NCBI GenBank assembly: GCA_021297975.1
Contig: JAJTHO010000047.1
Location: forward strand, 1-23,265
Direction: 5' to 3'
Origin: Alphaproteobacteria bacterium
Lineage (GTDB): Bacteria > Pseudomonadota > Alphaproteobacteria > JAJTHO01
Length of the DNA: 23,265 nt
Shown: positions 16,667 to 23,265 of the stretch, in pieces
Numbering within the stretch: position 1 is the first letter of the stretch
Layout of the letters: every line of letters begins with the position of its first letter
The notes under the pieces: generated by a model
Told to the model about the DNA's origin: nothing
The model's database searches: none
Seen by the model: the letters and a program-made list of their open reading frames with translations, nothing else
Position numbers and translations under genes: made by a program

Positions 16667-16689
16667 TAATAAAGGTTAACAGAAAGGAG

Positions 16690-17952
16690 TTAACGGCTTC
16701 TTAAGGCCTTTAAATACTCGCGTGCGCGGTGTTTTCCGTCTTCAACCGCGGGCTGATCAAACGGATCCACATCAAGTACATAACACACCAAAATTGTTTC
16801 CAGCACAAATTGCATCAAGAGCGCGCCTAAGGATTCCGCATTAAACGCCGGTATGTGGATGTGCCGCACCGCCCTGCCGTGGCTGGCTAGGCTGTCGATG
16901 GTGGCTTGCTGCTCTGCGGCTAGCAAATCACCAAGGGTATGACCCTGCAAATACTCAAGCCGCGCATCCGTGCTGCCCCCAATACGCGATCCAAGCCCTG
17001 CCGCCGCGCTGGTGATAACGGTGAACAGCTTATCATCCGGGCCCGCGCAATAGAGCTGCAGCTGGCTGTGCTGGTCAACTGTTCCTTGCGCGTTAATCGG
17101 CGTTGAGCCAAGTCCTTGTTTTCCAATGCTTTCTGCCCAAAGCTGGCGAAACCAGAACGACAGATAATACAGTCTGTCCACATACGGCATCATGACCGTG
17201 CCGTTCAGCCCCGATTTGATAGCGGCCAGATTCAGCAACGCCCCGTCAGAGGCGTAAGACGCCCCATCCTTCAGGCTGAGCGCCAACGCCGCCTTGGCGC
17301 CGCGGCGTAATGCCCGAATATCAAGACCCGCCAATGCCGCCGGAATCAAGCCCACTGCAGAAAAAACCGCATAGCGGCCGCCAATACCCGGATTGTGCTC
17401 AATCGTCTCAATACCCAGATTTTGCGCCTGCGCACGCAGGGGATTATCGGTGTTTTCCGTGATTATCCTGCTGTGCGATGCAAAGCGGTATCCTGTGGGT
17501 GCCGCCGCTTGCAGGGCGAGGAATTGCGCCAGTGTTTCCGCTGTACCGCCTGATTTGGAAATAAACAAAAACCCTGCCTGCGGCCAGTCTAAGCCCGATA
17601 ACAGCTGCTCCCAGCTGTGTGGGTCAATATTATCAAGAAACACCAGCGCCGGGCTTTGCGCACCATACGCGCCGCGCCCCATATGCGCCAGCATCTGCCC
17701 GCCCAGCGACGAGCCGCCCGTACCCATAATATACACGGTGCGAAAACCCCGAAAAAAGGCGGCTGCCGCCTCAATACTCGCCATATCCTGACTCTCGCCG
17801 GTGATATGCAGCGCGGGCAAAGCGCTCTTGCTTACCTCACCACGCAGACGTTGTACCGCCTGCTGGACAGACGCGTTCAGGCTGTCTTTCTTTGCGGCAA
17901 GCGTGGGTTTATCGAACGCACGGCTTAGATCATGGGTGTAGAATTGTTGCAT
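16690..17952 (-). CDS. pgi: Glucose-6-phosphate isomerase
   Basis: Interconverts glucose 6-phosphate and fructose 6-phosphate in the cytosol. At 420 residues it is a short form, well below the roughly 550 of E. coli Pgi. Motifs: the phosphosugar-binding MGTGGSSLGG (76-85) and ISKSGGTAET (131-140), then GIGGRYAVFSAVGL (189-202), catalytic Glu274 in QLWAESIGKQG, His295 in GTVDQHSQLQL, and the C-terminal DPFDQPAVEDGKHRAREYL with the active-site Lys. The start is ATG 17950-17952, 9 bp after the upstream ABC transporter gene, with a weak GAGCGA site. It could supply fructose 6-phosphate for nucleotide-sugar synthesis used by the neighbouring glycosyltransferase, but this is only contextual. Confidence 0.96.
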   Translation of the reverse strand: MQQFYTHDLSRAFDKPTLAAKKDSLNASVQQAVQRLRGEVSKSALPALHITGESQDMASIEAAAAFFRGFRTVYIMGTGGSSLGGQMLAHMGRGAYGAQSPALVFLDNIDPHSWEQLLSGLDWPQAGFLFISKSGGTAETLAQFLALQAAAPTGYRFASHSRIITENTDNPLRAQAQNLGIETIEHNPGIGGRYAVFSAVGLIPAALAGLDIRALRRGAKAALALSLKDGASYASDGALLNLAAIKSGLNGTVMMPYVDRLYYLSFWFRQLWAESIGKQGLGSTPINAQGTVDQHSQLQLYCAGPDDKLFTVITSAAAGLGSRIGGSTDARLEYLQGHTLGDLLAAEQQATIDSLASHGRAVRHIHIPAFNAESLGALLMQFVLETILVCYVLDVDPFDQPAVEDGKHRAREYLKALRSR

Positions 17953-17961
17953 GGAATCGCT

Positions 17962-19770
17962 CTATAGCGAACCGATTGCCTTTGGTATAGTGTGTTTATT
18001 GTCCGCGTTCGCCTGCAGGTTTGTTAACTGTTGATACAGCGGCGATGACACCAAAAGCGCCTCGTGGCTGCCCGAGGCCTCAATCACACCCCCTTGCAGC
18101 ACAATGATCCGCTCTGCCATCCGCACCGTTGCCATACGGTGTGCACTTAGGATTATTGTTGTTTTCCCGCGCAGCGGCTCCAGCGCCTTAATAATGTCAT
18201 CCTCCGCCAGCGCATCAAGACTCGCGGTAAATTCATCCAGCAGCAAGATTTTTGGACTGCGCAGCAGCGCCCGGGCAAGCGCAAGCCGCTGCTTCTGCCC
18301 TACCGACAGGCGAATGCCGCGCTCACCAAGCGGCGTATCGAGGCCTTCCGGCAAGGCGCGCACAAAGGGTGCCGCCGCTGCTTGTTCTAAGGCCGTCCAC
18401 ACCGCCGCATCGGGTACCGTTCCGTCAAAGCCAAACACAACGTTCGCCCGCAGCGTTGCATCAAACAGCACCGGCTCCTGCGCCACCCAGGCAATCTGCT
18501 GGCGCAGGGTGCGCAGCGGGATATGGCGAATATCAACGCCGTCAAGGCGCACAACGCCGCTTTCAGGATCATAAAAGCGCAGCATCAATTGAAACAGCGT
18601 GCTTTTCCCCGCGCCCGATGTACCAACCACCGCAATCGTCTCACCCGGGGTTATGTCAAGGCGAATGTCTTTAAGTGCCACAACGTCCGGCGCCAGCGGA
18701 TAGCAAAACCGCACCTCATCAAACTGTATCCCGCCGCGAAAGCTGTGTTTATCCGCAAGCGGCAGTAATACCGGCAGCTGGCTGCGGGTTGCAAGACTCG
18801 CAACCAGCCGCTCTGCCGCGCCGCCCGCCTTTTGCAAATCGCCGATAACCTCGGACAGCGCCCCAATCGCCCCGGCCACAACCAGCGCGTAAAACAAAAA
18901 CGCTGTCAACGTTCCCGCTGTTATAGTGCCGTGCAAAACCTCCAGCCCGCCATACCACAACACCCCGCCTAAGGATAAAAACACAATCGCAATCACCAAA
19001 CCGGCCAGCAATGCCCGCTGGCGATTGCGCTGATGCGCGATGCGGAGCGCGTGCGTTTCGGCGCGTTCTAATTCCGCCGAAATATTCGGCTCAGCCGTAT
19101 AGGCCTGCACCGTGCGCACGGCTTGGAGCGCCTGCTGCGCCGCGCCCAGCGCCTTACCGCCCTGATCCTGCACCGTGCGGCTGAGCTGCCGCACCTTGCG
19201 GCCAAATAAAAGCGGCGGCACCAGCACCAGTGGCAGGGATAACAACACCAATACCGCAAGATGCGGGCTCGCCCAAACCATCAGCGCCGTGCCGCCCACT
19301 GCCGTTAAAATATTCCGCACCGCAACCGGCAGCGCCCCGGTCAATACCAGTTGCAGCACCGCCGTATCCGCCGACAGCCGGGCGATTAAATCGCCGCTGG
19401 TGTGCCGCTCATGAAAATGCGGGTCAAGCCGCAGCCAGTGTTCCAACAAATCCCGGCGTATCCGCGCCGCAACGCTGTCCCCCACATTGCTAATCAGCCG
19501 TGAGCGGGTATAGCTGGCCAAAGCCAGCAGCAGCGCTGCGCCCACAAAATACTGAATCCCCGAATATAAAAGCGCCTCATTCCCCGCCGCAATCCCCTCA
19601 TCCACCACAACCCGCAGACCTTGCCCCAGCGCCAAGACCGTTGCCGCCGCAACCGCAAGCGCGAGCAGCGCAATACTCAGTGCCCGGCGATACGGGCGAA
19701 ACCAACGCCCCACGCCGCGCAAGGCCTTTACAGAGCCTTTCGGGGCATCGGGAACTTTTACTTCAGGCAT
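17962..19770 (-). CDS. MsbA-like ABC exporter, fused membrane and ATPase domains
   Basis: A half-transporter of 602 residues expected to work as a dimer. The N-terminal half (about 25-310) is a six-helix exporter membrane domain, with the typical intracellular-loop text ARIRRDLLEHWLRLDPHFHE and SGDLIARLSADTAVLQ. The C-terminal ATPase has Walker A VGTSGAGKST (about 385-395), Q-loop VAQEPVLFDAT, signature LSVGQKQR (Val replaces the usual Gly), Walker B ILLLDEFTASLD and the switch His in SAHRMATV. It resembles the MsbA-related exporters widespread in alphaproteobacteria; the substrate (lipid, glycolipid or drug) cannot be told. I use ATG 19768-19770. A TTG at 19794 in the same frame would overlap the upstream gene by 11 bp. 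Confidence 0.92.
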   Translation of the reverse strand: MPEVKVPDAPKGSVKALRGVGRWFRPYRRALSIALLALAVAAATVLALGQGLRVVVDEGIAAGNEALLYSGIQYFVGAALLLALASYTRSRLISNVGDSVAARIRRDLLEHWLRLDPHFHERHTSGDLIARLSADTAVLQLVLTGALPVAVRNILTAVGGTALMVWASPHLAVLVLLSLPLVLVPPLLFGRKVRQLSRTVQDQGGKALGAAQQALQAVRTVQAYTAEPNISAELERAETHALRIAHQRNRQRALLAGLVIAIVFLSLGGVLWYGGLEVLHGTITAGTLTAFLFYALVVAGAIGALSEVIGDLQKAGGAAERLVASLATRSQLPVLLPLADKHSFRGGIQFDEVRFCYPLAPDVVALKDIRLDITPGETIAVVGTSGAGKSTLFQLMLRFYDPESGVVRLDGVDIRHIPLRTLRQQIAWVAQEPVLFDATLRANVVFGFDGTVPDAAVWTALEQAAAAPFVRALPEGLDTPLGERGIRLSVGQKQRLALARALLRSPKILLLDEFTASLDALAEDDIIKALEPLRGKTTIILSAHRMATVRMAERIIVLQGGVIEASGSHEALLVSSPLYQQLTNLQANADNKHTIPKAIGSL

Positions 19771-19783
19771 TGTTGGTATCTTT

Positions 19784-21007
19784 TCATTTAGCAATCAATA
19801 CTGATTGTCTGGCTAAGTATGCAACATACATCATCAGCGCAACAAGTACCGCACTTCCCACTGTCAGCACAGTTGAATCACGCATGGGTGCCTCAAACAA
19901 AAGCGCTCCCCATATTCCGGCCATAAGGATTTTTTGATACGGCTGCCAGCCATAATCAGCGGCAAATTTCGCAAGATACGCGAGCGGTATCATCAACAAG
20001 AATAAATCATAGGCTAACAGATAAGGGGTAAACAGCATGGCCGCTAAAACAAGCCCTGCTGCCTTGATGGGATACGCTATAGTGCCTTTGTCTCGCCAAA
20101 GGTATAATATGAAGCAAACTAAAAGCACTTGCAGCATAGTATGCACCGTATAGGCAGTGCCTATAGAAAACCCCCATCCACGCATGGTCAAAAAAGCACT
20201 GAGCGGAAACATAGCATTATCTCGGTGCAAGATTTGCGTTTGTGCTTCCAAAGCATTAAAAAAAGAAATCCAAATGGAACTACTTCCATAATGGAAATGA
20301 ACCATTAAGATAAGTAACAATGCTGTTAAGCTTGCACTTGCAAAGACCTTCCATTCCTTACCCACTATTAATGCAAGCGGAATTAAAATGCCGAACTGCG
20401 GCTTATAGGTTAATAGACCTAAGAAGAATCCGGCCAAATACTTGTTTTTTTGTATATTGATTAATACCCCACCCATAAGAGCGGTGGTAAGGAAGGCGGT
20501 CTGTCCAATCGCCAGATTAGCAAACGTAGGAAAAAATGTAAAAGTAGCCAGAACGATTTTTTGGTCAGAATGTATGCAATAGAGCACATATAGACTCGCT
20601 AACAACGTAATAGACTGAAATAAAAACCAAGCTTGAGCATATGAAAAATCAACAATAAATTGCATTAATATTAAAAAAATAGGCGGGTGTACGAACGGAA
20701 GTGGCTCGACTCTATCAAATTGTGTTAGAGCATTCTGTACTGGAAGTATTTCTGTTTTATCATAAGCCTCATTTGGTGTTCCCTCTTTTGAAAGCATCCC
20801 CGCAGAATAAAATGCTAAGAAATCTGTTCCGTATAGCTGCTGTTTTATAGATTCTTCATGGCTCTGATTGTCACCTCGAAGAAACATGGAAAAACTGATT
20901 ATAAACATAATCATAAGAGGTATAGCGGCGAAATAAAAAACCTTTTTTGATAAAAAACTGCCGCTCTTTAAGCATGCCCACGTTGGCATTTTAATCATCC
21001 GTGTCAT
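19784..21007 (-). CDS. Polytopic membrane glycosyltransferase, GT87-like
   Basis: A 407-residue integral membrane protein with about ten hydrophobic helices. The first follows residue 22. After it comes a periplasmic loop with YGTDFLAFYSAGML, an acidic motif like that of GT-C glycosyltransferases, then PFVHPPIFLILM, NLAIGQTAFLTTALMGG, LLTYKPQFGILIPL and FTPYLLAYDLFLLMIPL. This layout matches GT87 / DUF2029 enzymes, which use polyprenyl-phosphate sugars (often mannose) on the outer side of the inner membrane. Acceptor and sugar are unknown. The gene is strikingly AT-rich against both neighbours. It overlaps tgt by 17 bp if ATG 21005-21007 is used (GAGG 7 bases upstream); ATGs at 20998 and 20989 are alternatives. 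Its stop is 13 bp before the ABC exporter ATG. Confidence 0.8.
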   Translation of the reverse strand: MTRMIKMPTWACLKSGSFLSKKVFYFAAIPLMIMFIISFSMFLRGDNQSHEESIKQQLYGTDFLAFYSAGMLSKEGTPNEAYDKTEILPVQNALTQFDRVEPLPFVHPPIFLILMQFIVDFSYAQAWFLFQSITLLASLYVLYCIHSDQKIVLATFTFFPTFANLAIGQTAFLTTALMGGVLINIQKNKYLAGFFLGLLTYKPQFGILIPLALIVGKEWKVFASASLTALLLILMVHFHYGSSSIWISFFNALEAQTQILHRDNAMFPLSAFLTMRGWGFSIGTAYTVHTMLQVLLVCFILYLWRDKGTIAYPIKAAGLVLAAMLFTPYLLAYDLFLLMIPLAYLAKFAADYGWQPYQKILMAGIWGALLFEAPMRDSTVLTVGSAVLVALMMYVAYLARQSVLIAK

Positions 21008-22181
21008 CCTCTAACCTCAAGAGCGCCGCACGTTGGTGCGCCGCAAACTGGCCGCTCTCAATCGCCGCACGCACATCGCGCATGAGCTTATTCATAAAGG
21101 CTATGTTATGCAGCGCCAGCAGTAAATAGCCCAGCGGTTCTCCGGCTCGAACCAGATGGTGCAGATACGCCCGGCTGTGCTGCTGACACGTCGGGCAGCC
21201 GTCGCCCTCAATCAGCGGGCGGTCATCATGTGCATAACGGGCGTTGCGCAAATTCAGCCGCTCGCGCTTGTTGTAATACAGCGCCCCGCCGTGCCGCGCT
21301 AAGCGCGTTGGGTGCACGCAATCAAAGCTGTCAATCCCAAAAGCAACCTGCGTCCAAATATCACGAATCCCTCCAATTCCAAGAAGATGCGTCGGTTTCT
21401 TCATGTCAAGATTCTTCATGGCATAACCGACCACCGCGTCCATCTGCGGCGCATCCGCGCCGAGGGAGCCGCCCACCGCTTGGCCGAAAAACGGCTGGCT
21501 GGCGATAAACGCACCGGCCTCCGCCCGAAGGTCTTCATACACCCCGCCCTGCACAATGCCATACAGCGCCTGCTTGCCCGTATCGGTTGCCTGAAACTGC
21601 TTGAGACTCCGCAGCGCCCAGCGGTGCGACAGCTGCATGGATTTTTCCGTATACGCCTTATCCACATGAAACGGCGTGCATTCATCAAGCACCAAAATCA
21701 AATCCGCGCCCAGCTGCTGCTGCACGGTAATCGCCTTTTCCGGCGTTAAGGTGTGCGTGCTGCCGTCGCGATAACTTTTAAACGTCGCGCCTTCTTCGGT
21801 GATTTTTTGCAACGTCTTGTTGTTGCTACGCGCCCCGCGCCCCTTGATTTCATCGGCCACCAGGCCATGCCCAAGGGAGAAAATCTGAAAGCCGCCCGAA
21901 TCGGTTAACATCGGCGCGCGCCAGCCGGTGAATTCCTGCAAACCGCCTCGCTTTTCAACGTGTTCCGAGCCGGGTTGCAGCATCAAATGATAGGTGTTCG
22001 ACAGAATAATTTCCGTGCCCAAATCGCGCAGCTGCTGCGCCGTTGCCACCCGCGTTGCCGCTTTGGTTGCGCAAAAGATGAACGCCGGAGTGTTCACCGT
22101 GCCGTGGGGCGTGGTCAAGCGGCCAGTACGGGCGCGGCTGCCGGGGTCTTGGCTTAAGATTTCGAAGGAAAAACCGCTCAT
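20991..22181 (-). CDS. tgt: tRNA-guanine transglycosylase, probable queuine-inserting type
   Basis: Exchanges guanine 34 of GUN-anticodon tRNAs for a deazaguanine base. The 396-residue enzyme has the active-site acid D94 in LTDSGGFQIFSLG, D166 in LDECTPF, Q211 in YGIVQGG, and the nucleophile region GIDSFDC (D284/D287) with PTRLARHG. Two features set it apart. The usual GGL(S/A)VG substrate loop is GGSLGA (237-242), putting glycine where preQ1-using enzymes have valine. The N-terminal MPVGTxGTVK-like segment reads IFCATKAATRV. The zinc site CxCxxC...H appears as D327-G-C329-P-T-C332 with H358, so the first Cys is Asp. ATG 22179-22181 overlaps the yhhQ stop (ATGA). No queA is adjacent, unlike the common queA-tgt order. 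Queuine specificity is inference. Confidence 0.94.
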   Translation of the reverse strand: MSGFSFEILSQDPGSRARTGRLTTPHGTVNTPAFIFCATKAATRVATAQQLRDLGTEIILSNTYHLMLQPGSEHVEKRGGLQEFTGWRAPMLTDSGGFQIFSLGHGLVADEIKGRGARSNNKTLQKITEEGATFKSYRDGSTHTLTPEKAITVQQQLGADLILVLDECTPFHVDKAYTEKSMQLSHRWALRSLKQFQATDTGKQALYGIVQGGVYEDLRAEAGAFIASQPFFGQAVGGSLGADAPQMDAVVGYAMKNLDMKKPTHLLGIGGIRDIWTQVAFGIDSFDCVHPTRLARHGGALYYNKRERLNLRNARYAHDDRPLIEGDGCPTCQQHSRAYLHHLVRAGEPLGYLLLALHNIAFMNKLMRDVRAAIESGQFAAHQRAALLRLEDDTDD

Positions 22182-22969
22182 GCGGGGATGGCGGCTGCGC
22201 CTTTAACCCCTTCGGCTTGAGGACGGCAGCGCCCCGCCAGATACAGAAACGGCGTGTCGCACATGCTAATCACAACGCGCAGCAGATACGTGCCAAGGAT
22301 GTAGGTAAAGAACATCGCGTCCCATGTCACCGGATTCGGCGAGAGAATGTTCCACGCGATGATCGAGAACACCGCGTTATCGATAAAGTTTGATACCAAC
22401 GAAGAGGCATTGTTACGCAGCCAAAGCTGCTTACCGGCGGTTTTCTTACGCAGCCAGGCATACATATACACATCGTTTGTCTGGCTGATGAGATAGGCGG
22501 CCATGCTGGCAACAAGAATAGCCGGCGCGGGCAGAAAAATCGCCATGAGGTGGTCATGATTCGGCAAGTTCCATGCCATGCCTTCGCCCGCCTGTTCCGG
22601 GGTCAACGGGCTATAGCCTAGCGCCAAAACAATAAAGACGGTGAAAATCAAATACCCGGCAAAACCCAAAAACACCGCCTTTTGCGCTGCCGCCCGGCCA
22701 TACCATTCGTTTAGAATATCTGTTGCGAGATAAATTGAAGCATAGACAATCGTGCCCAGCGGCACCGCATCGCTATAAAACGGAAACTGCACCGCTTTCA
22801 CAACCTGTGTGTTCGCCGCAATCACCGCAATACCGATATAGGCATAAAGCCCGTTCGCGCCAAAAAAACGCAGCATCAGCAGCAGACTGGAATAACACAG
22901 CGCCATCTCCACAACCAACAACAAGGAAGGCGGCAGAGTGTTTAAAAACGCTACAAATTCGGCAAACAC
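22178..22969 (-). CDS. yhhQ: Queuosine-precursor transporter, YhhQ / COG1738 family
   Basis: A 263-residue inner-membrane protein with about six to seven helices. Family landmarks are YASIYLATDILNEWYGRAAA (first conserved motif), AAYLISQTNDVYMYAWLRKKT, and LWLRNNASSLVSNFIDNAVF followed by SIIAW. Relatives import preQ0/preQ1 (E. coli) or, in some salvage lineages, queuine. It is about 40 residues longer than E. coli YhhQ, with an N-terminal helix (about 12-35) and a charged C-terminal tail. The start is GTG (22967-22969), 6 bp after the rpmB stop, with only a weak ribosome site; the next ATG would remove 21 residues and part of the first helix. Its stop overlaps the tgt start, tying transport to tRNA modification. 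Confidence 0.92.
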   Translation of the reverse strand: MFAEFVAFLNTLPPSLLLVVEMALCYSSLLLMLRFFGANGLYAYIGIAVIAANTQVVKAVQFPFYSDAVPLGTIVYASIYLATDILNEWYGRAAAQKAVFLGFAGYLIFTVFIVLALGYSPLTPEQAGEGMAWNLPNHDHLMAIFLPAPAILVASMAAYLISQTNDVYMYAWLRKKTAGKQLWLRNNASSLVSNFIDNAVFSIIAWNILSPNPVTWDAMFFTYILGTYLLRVVISMCDTPFLYLAGRCRPQAEGVKGAAAIPA

Positions 22970-22975
22970 CGAGCT

Positions 22976-23260
22976 TTACGCCGCAACAGCAGACAGCAGC
23001 GCACGCTTCACGCTCAATGCCTCAACCGGCAAATCCCGATCTGGGGTCTTCAACAAAAACGCATCCAAACCGCCTGCGTGTTCCACACAGCGCACACCAT
23101 AGTTGGTGGCGCGGAAACGAAAACCGCGTTGCAGTTTATCGGATAACAGCGTTACCGGCTGCAAATTCGGCAGAAACCGACGGCGGGTTTTGTTGTTGGC
23201 GTGGGATACGTTGTTACCGGATAAAACACCTTTACCGGTCAGCTCACAGCGGCGGGACAT
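22976..23260 (-). CDS. rpmB: Large ribosomal subunit protein bL28
   Basis: A small basic protein of the 50S subunit, 94 residues. The N-terminus [20 protein letters not shown] with [14 protein letters not shown] is diagnostic for L28, and the longer C-terminal part (RVC-like [18 protein letters not shown], then [15 protein letters not shown]) matches the alphaproteobacterial form. The coding sequence is complete: ATG 23258-23260, only 5 bases from the window edge, so promoter and ribosome site are mostly unseen. It heads a run of eight same-strand genes, and yhhQ begins 6 bp after its stop. Transcription from the ribosomal-protein promoter probably continues at least into yhhQ-tgt. Confidence 0.97.
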   Translation of the reverse strand: MSRRCELTGKGVLSGNNVSHANNKTRRRFLPNLQPVTLLSDKLQRGFRFRATNYGVRCVEHAGGLDAFLLKTPDRDLPVEALSVKRALLSAVAA

Positions 23261-23265
23261 GGAAA

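Noticed and set aside
1..23265. CRISPR arrays, rRNA or tRNA genes, insertion sequences, prophage or defence genes
   Set aside because: No regularly spaced direct repeats, no transposase or integrase motifs, and no rRNA or tRNA consensus were seen on either strand.

Overview
The window looks like chromosomal DNA of an alphaproteobacterium. The pointers are the neighbourhood mltA / Tim44-domain gene / secB / dnaQ, the order mutS-glnD, a long PstA with an extra N-terminal domain, a DUF2336-type protein, and an L28 protein of about 94 residues. Most genes are moderately GC-rich. I cannot name the genus. The DNA is almost fully coding: no stretch over 300 bases lacks a gene, and the largest gap (165 bp, between pstS and pstC) is mostly filled by a structured repeat.

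Layout, left to right. (1) 1-1857, minus strand: a Tim44-domain membrane protein followed by the lytic transglycosylase mltA, which runs off the left edge. (2) 1936-2418, plus strand: secB, whose tail overlaps the convergent dnaQ by 8 bp. (3) 2411-8508, minus strand: a phosphate block read phoR-pstS-[cloverleaf-like repeat]-pstC-pstA-pstB-dnaQ. phoU and phoB are absent, and the proofreading exonuclease gene dnaQ is attached directly to pstB. (4) 8570-13670, plus strand: mutS and glnD with overlapping ends, divergent from phoR. (5) 13677-23260, minus strand: eight genes in one direction, read rpmB-yhhQ-tgt-GT87-like membrane glycosyltransferase-ABC exporter-pgi-DUF2336 protein-PAS histidine kinase. 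The gaps here are 23 bp or less and several genes overlap, so this may be a single transcription unit or a few nested ones.

The most interesting biology is the translationally coupled pair yhhQ-tgt. The transglycosylase carries a GGSLG segment in place of the usual bacterial GGL(S/A)VG. That replaces the valine associated with preQ1 use by glycine, as in eukaryotic enzymes and, as I recall, the chlamydial enzyme. With a COG1738 (YhhQ) transporter next door, this suggests direct salvage of the base queuine rather than de novo queuosine synthesis. The same enzyme has Asp where the first zinc-binding Cys normally sits. Other points of note are the folded repeat between pstS and pstC, an AT-rich glycosyltransferase gene inside a GC-richer operon, and a coupled DUF2336 protein / soluble sensor kinase pair with no response regulator in view.
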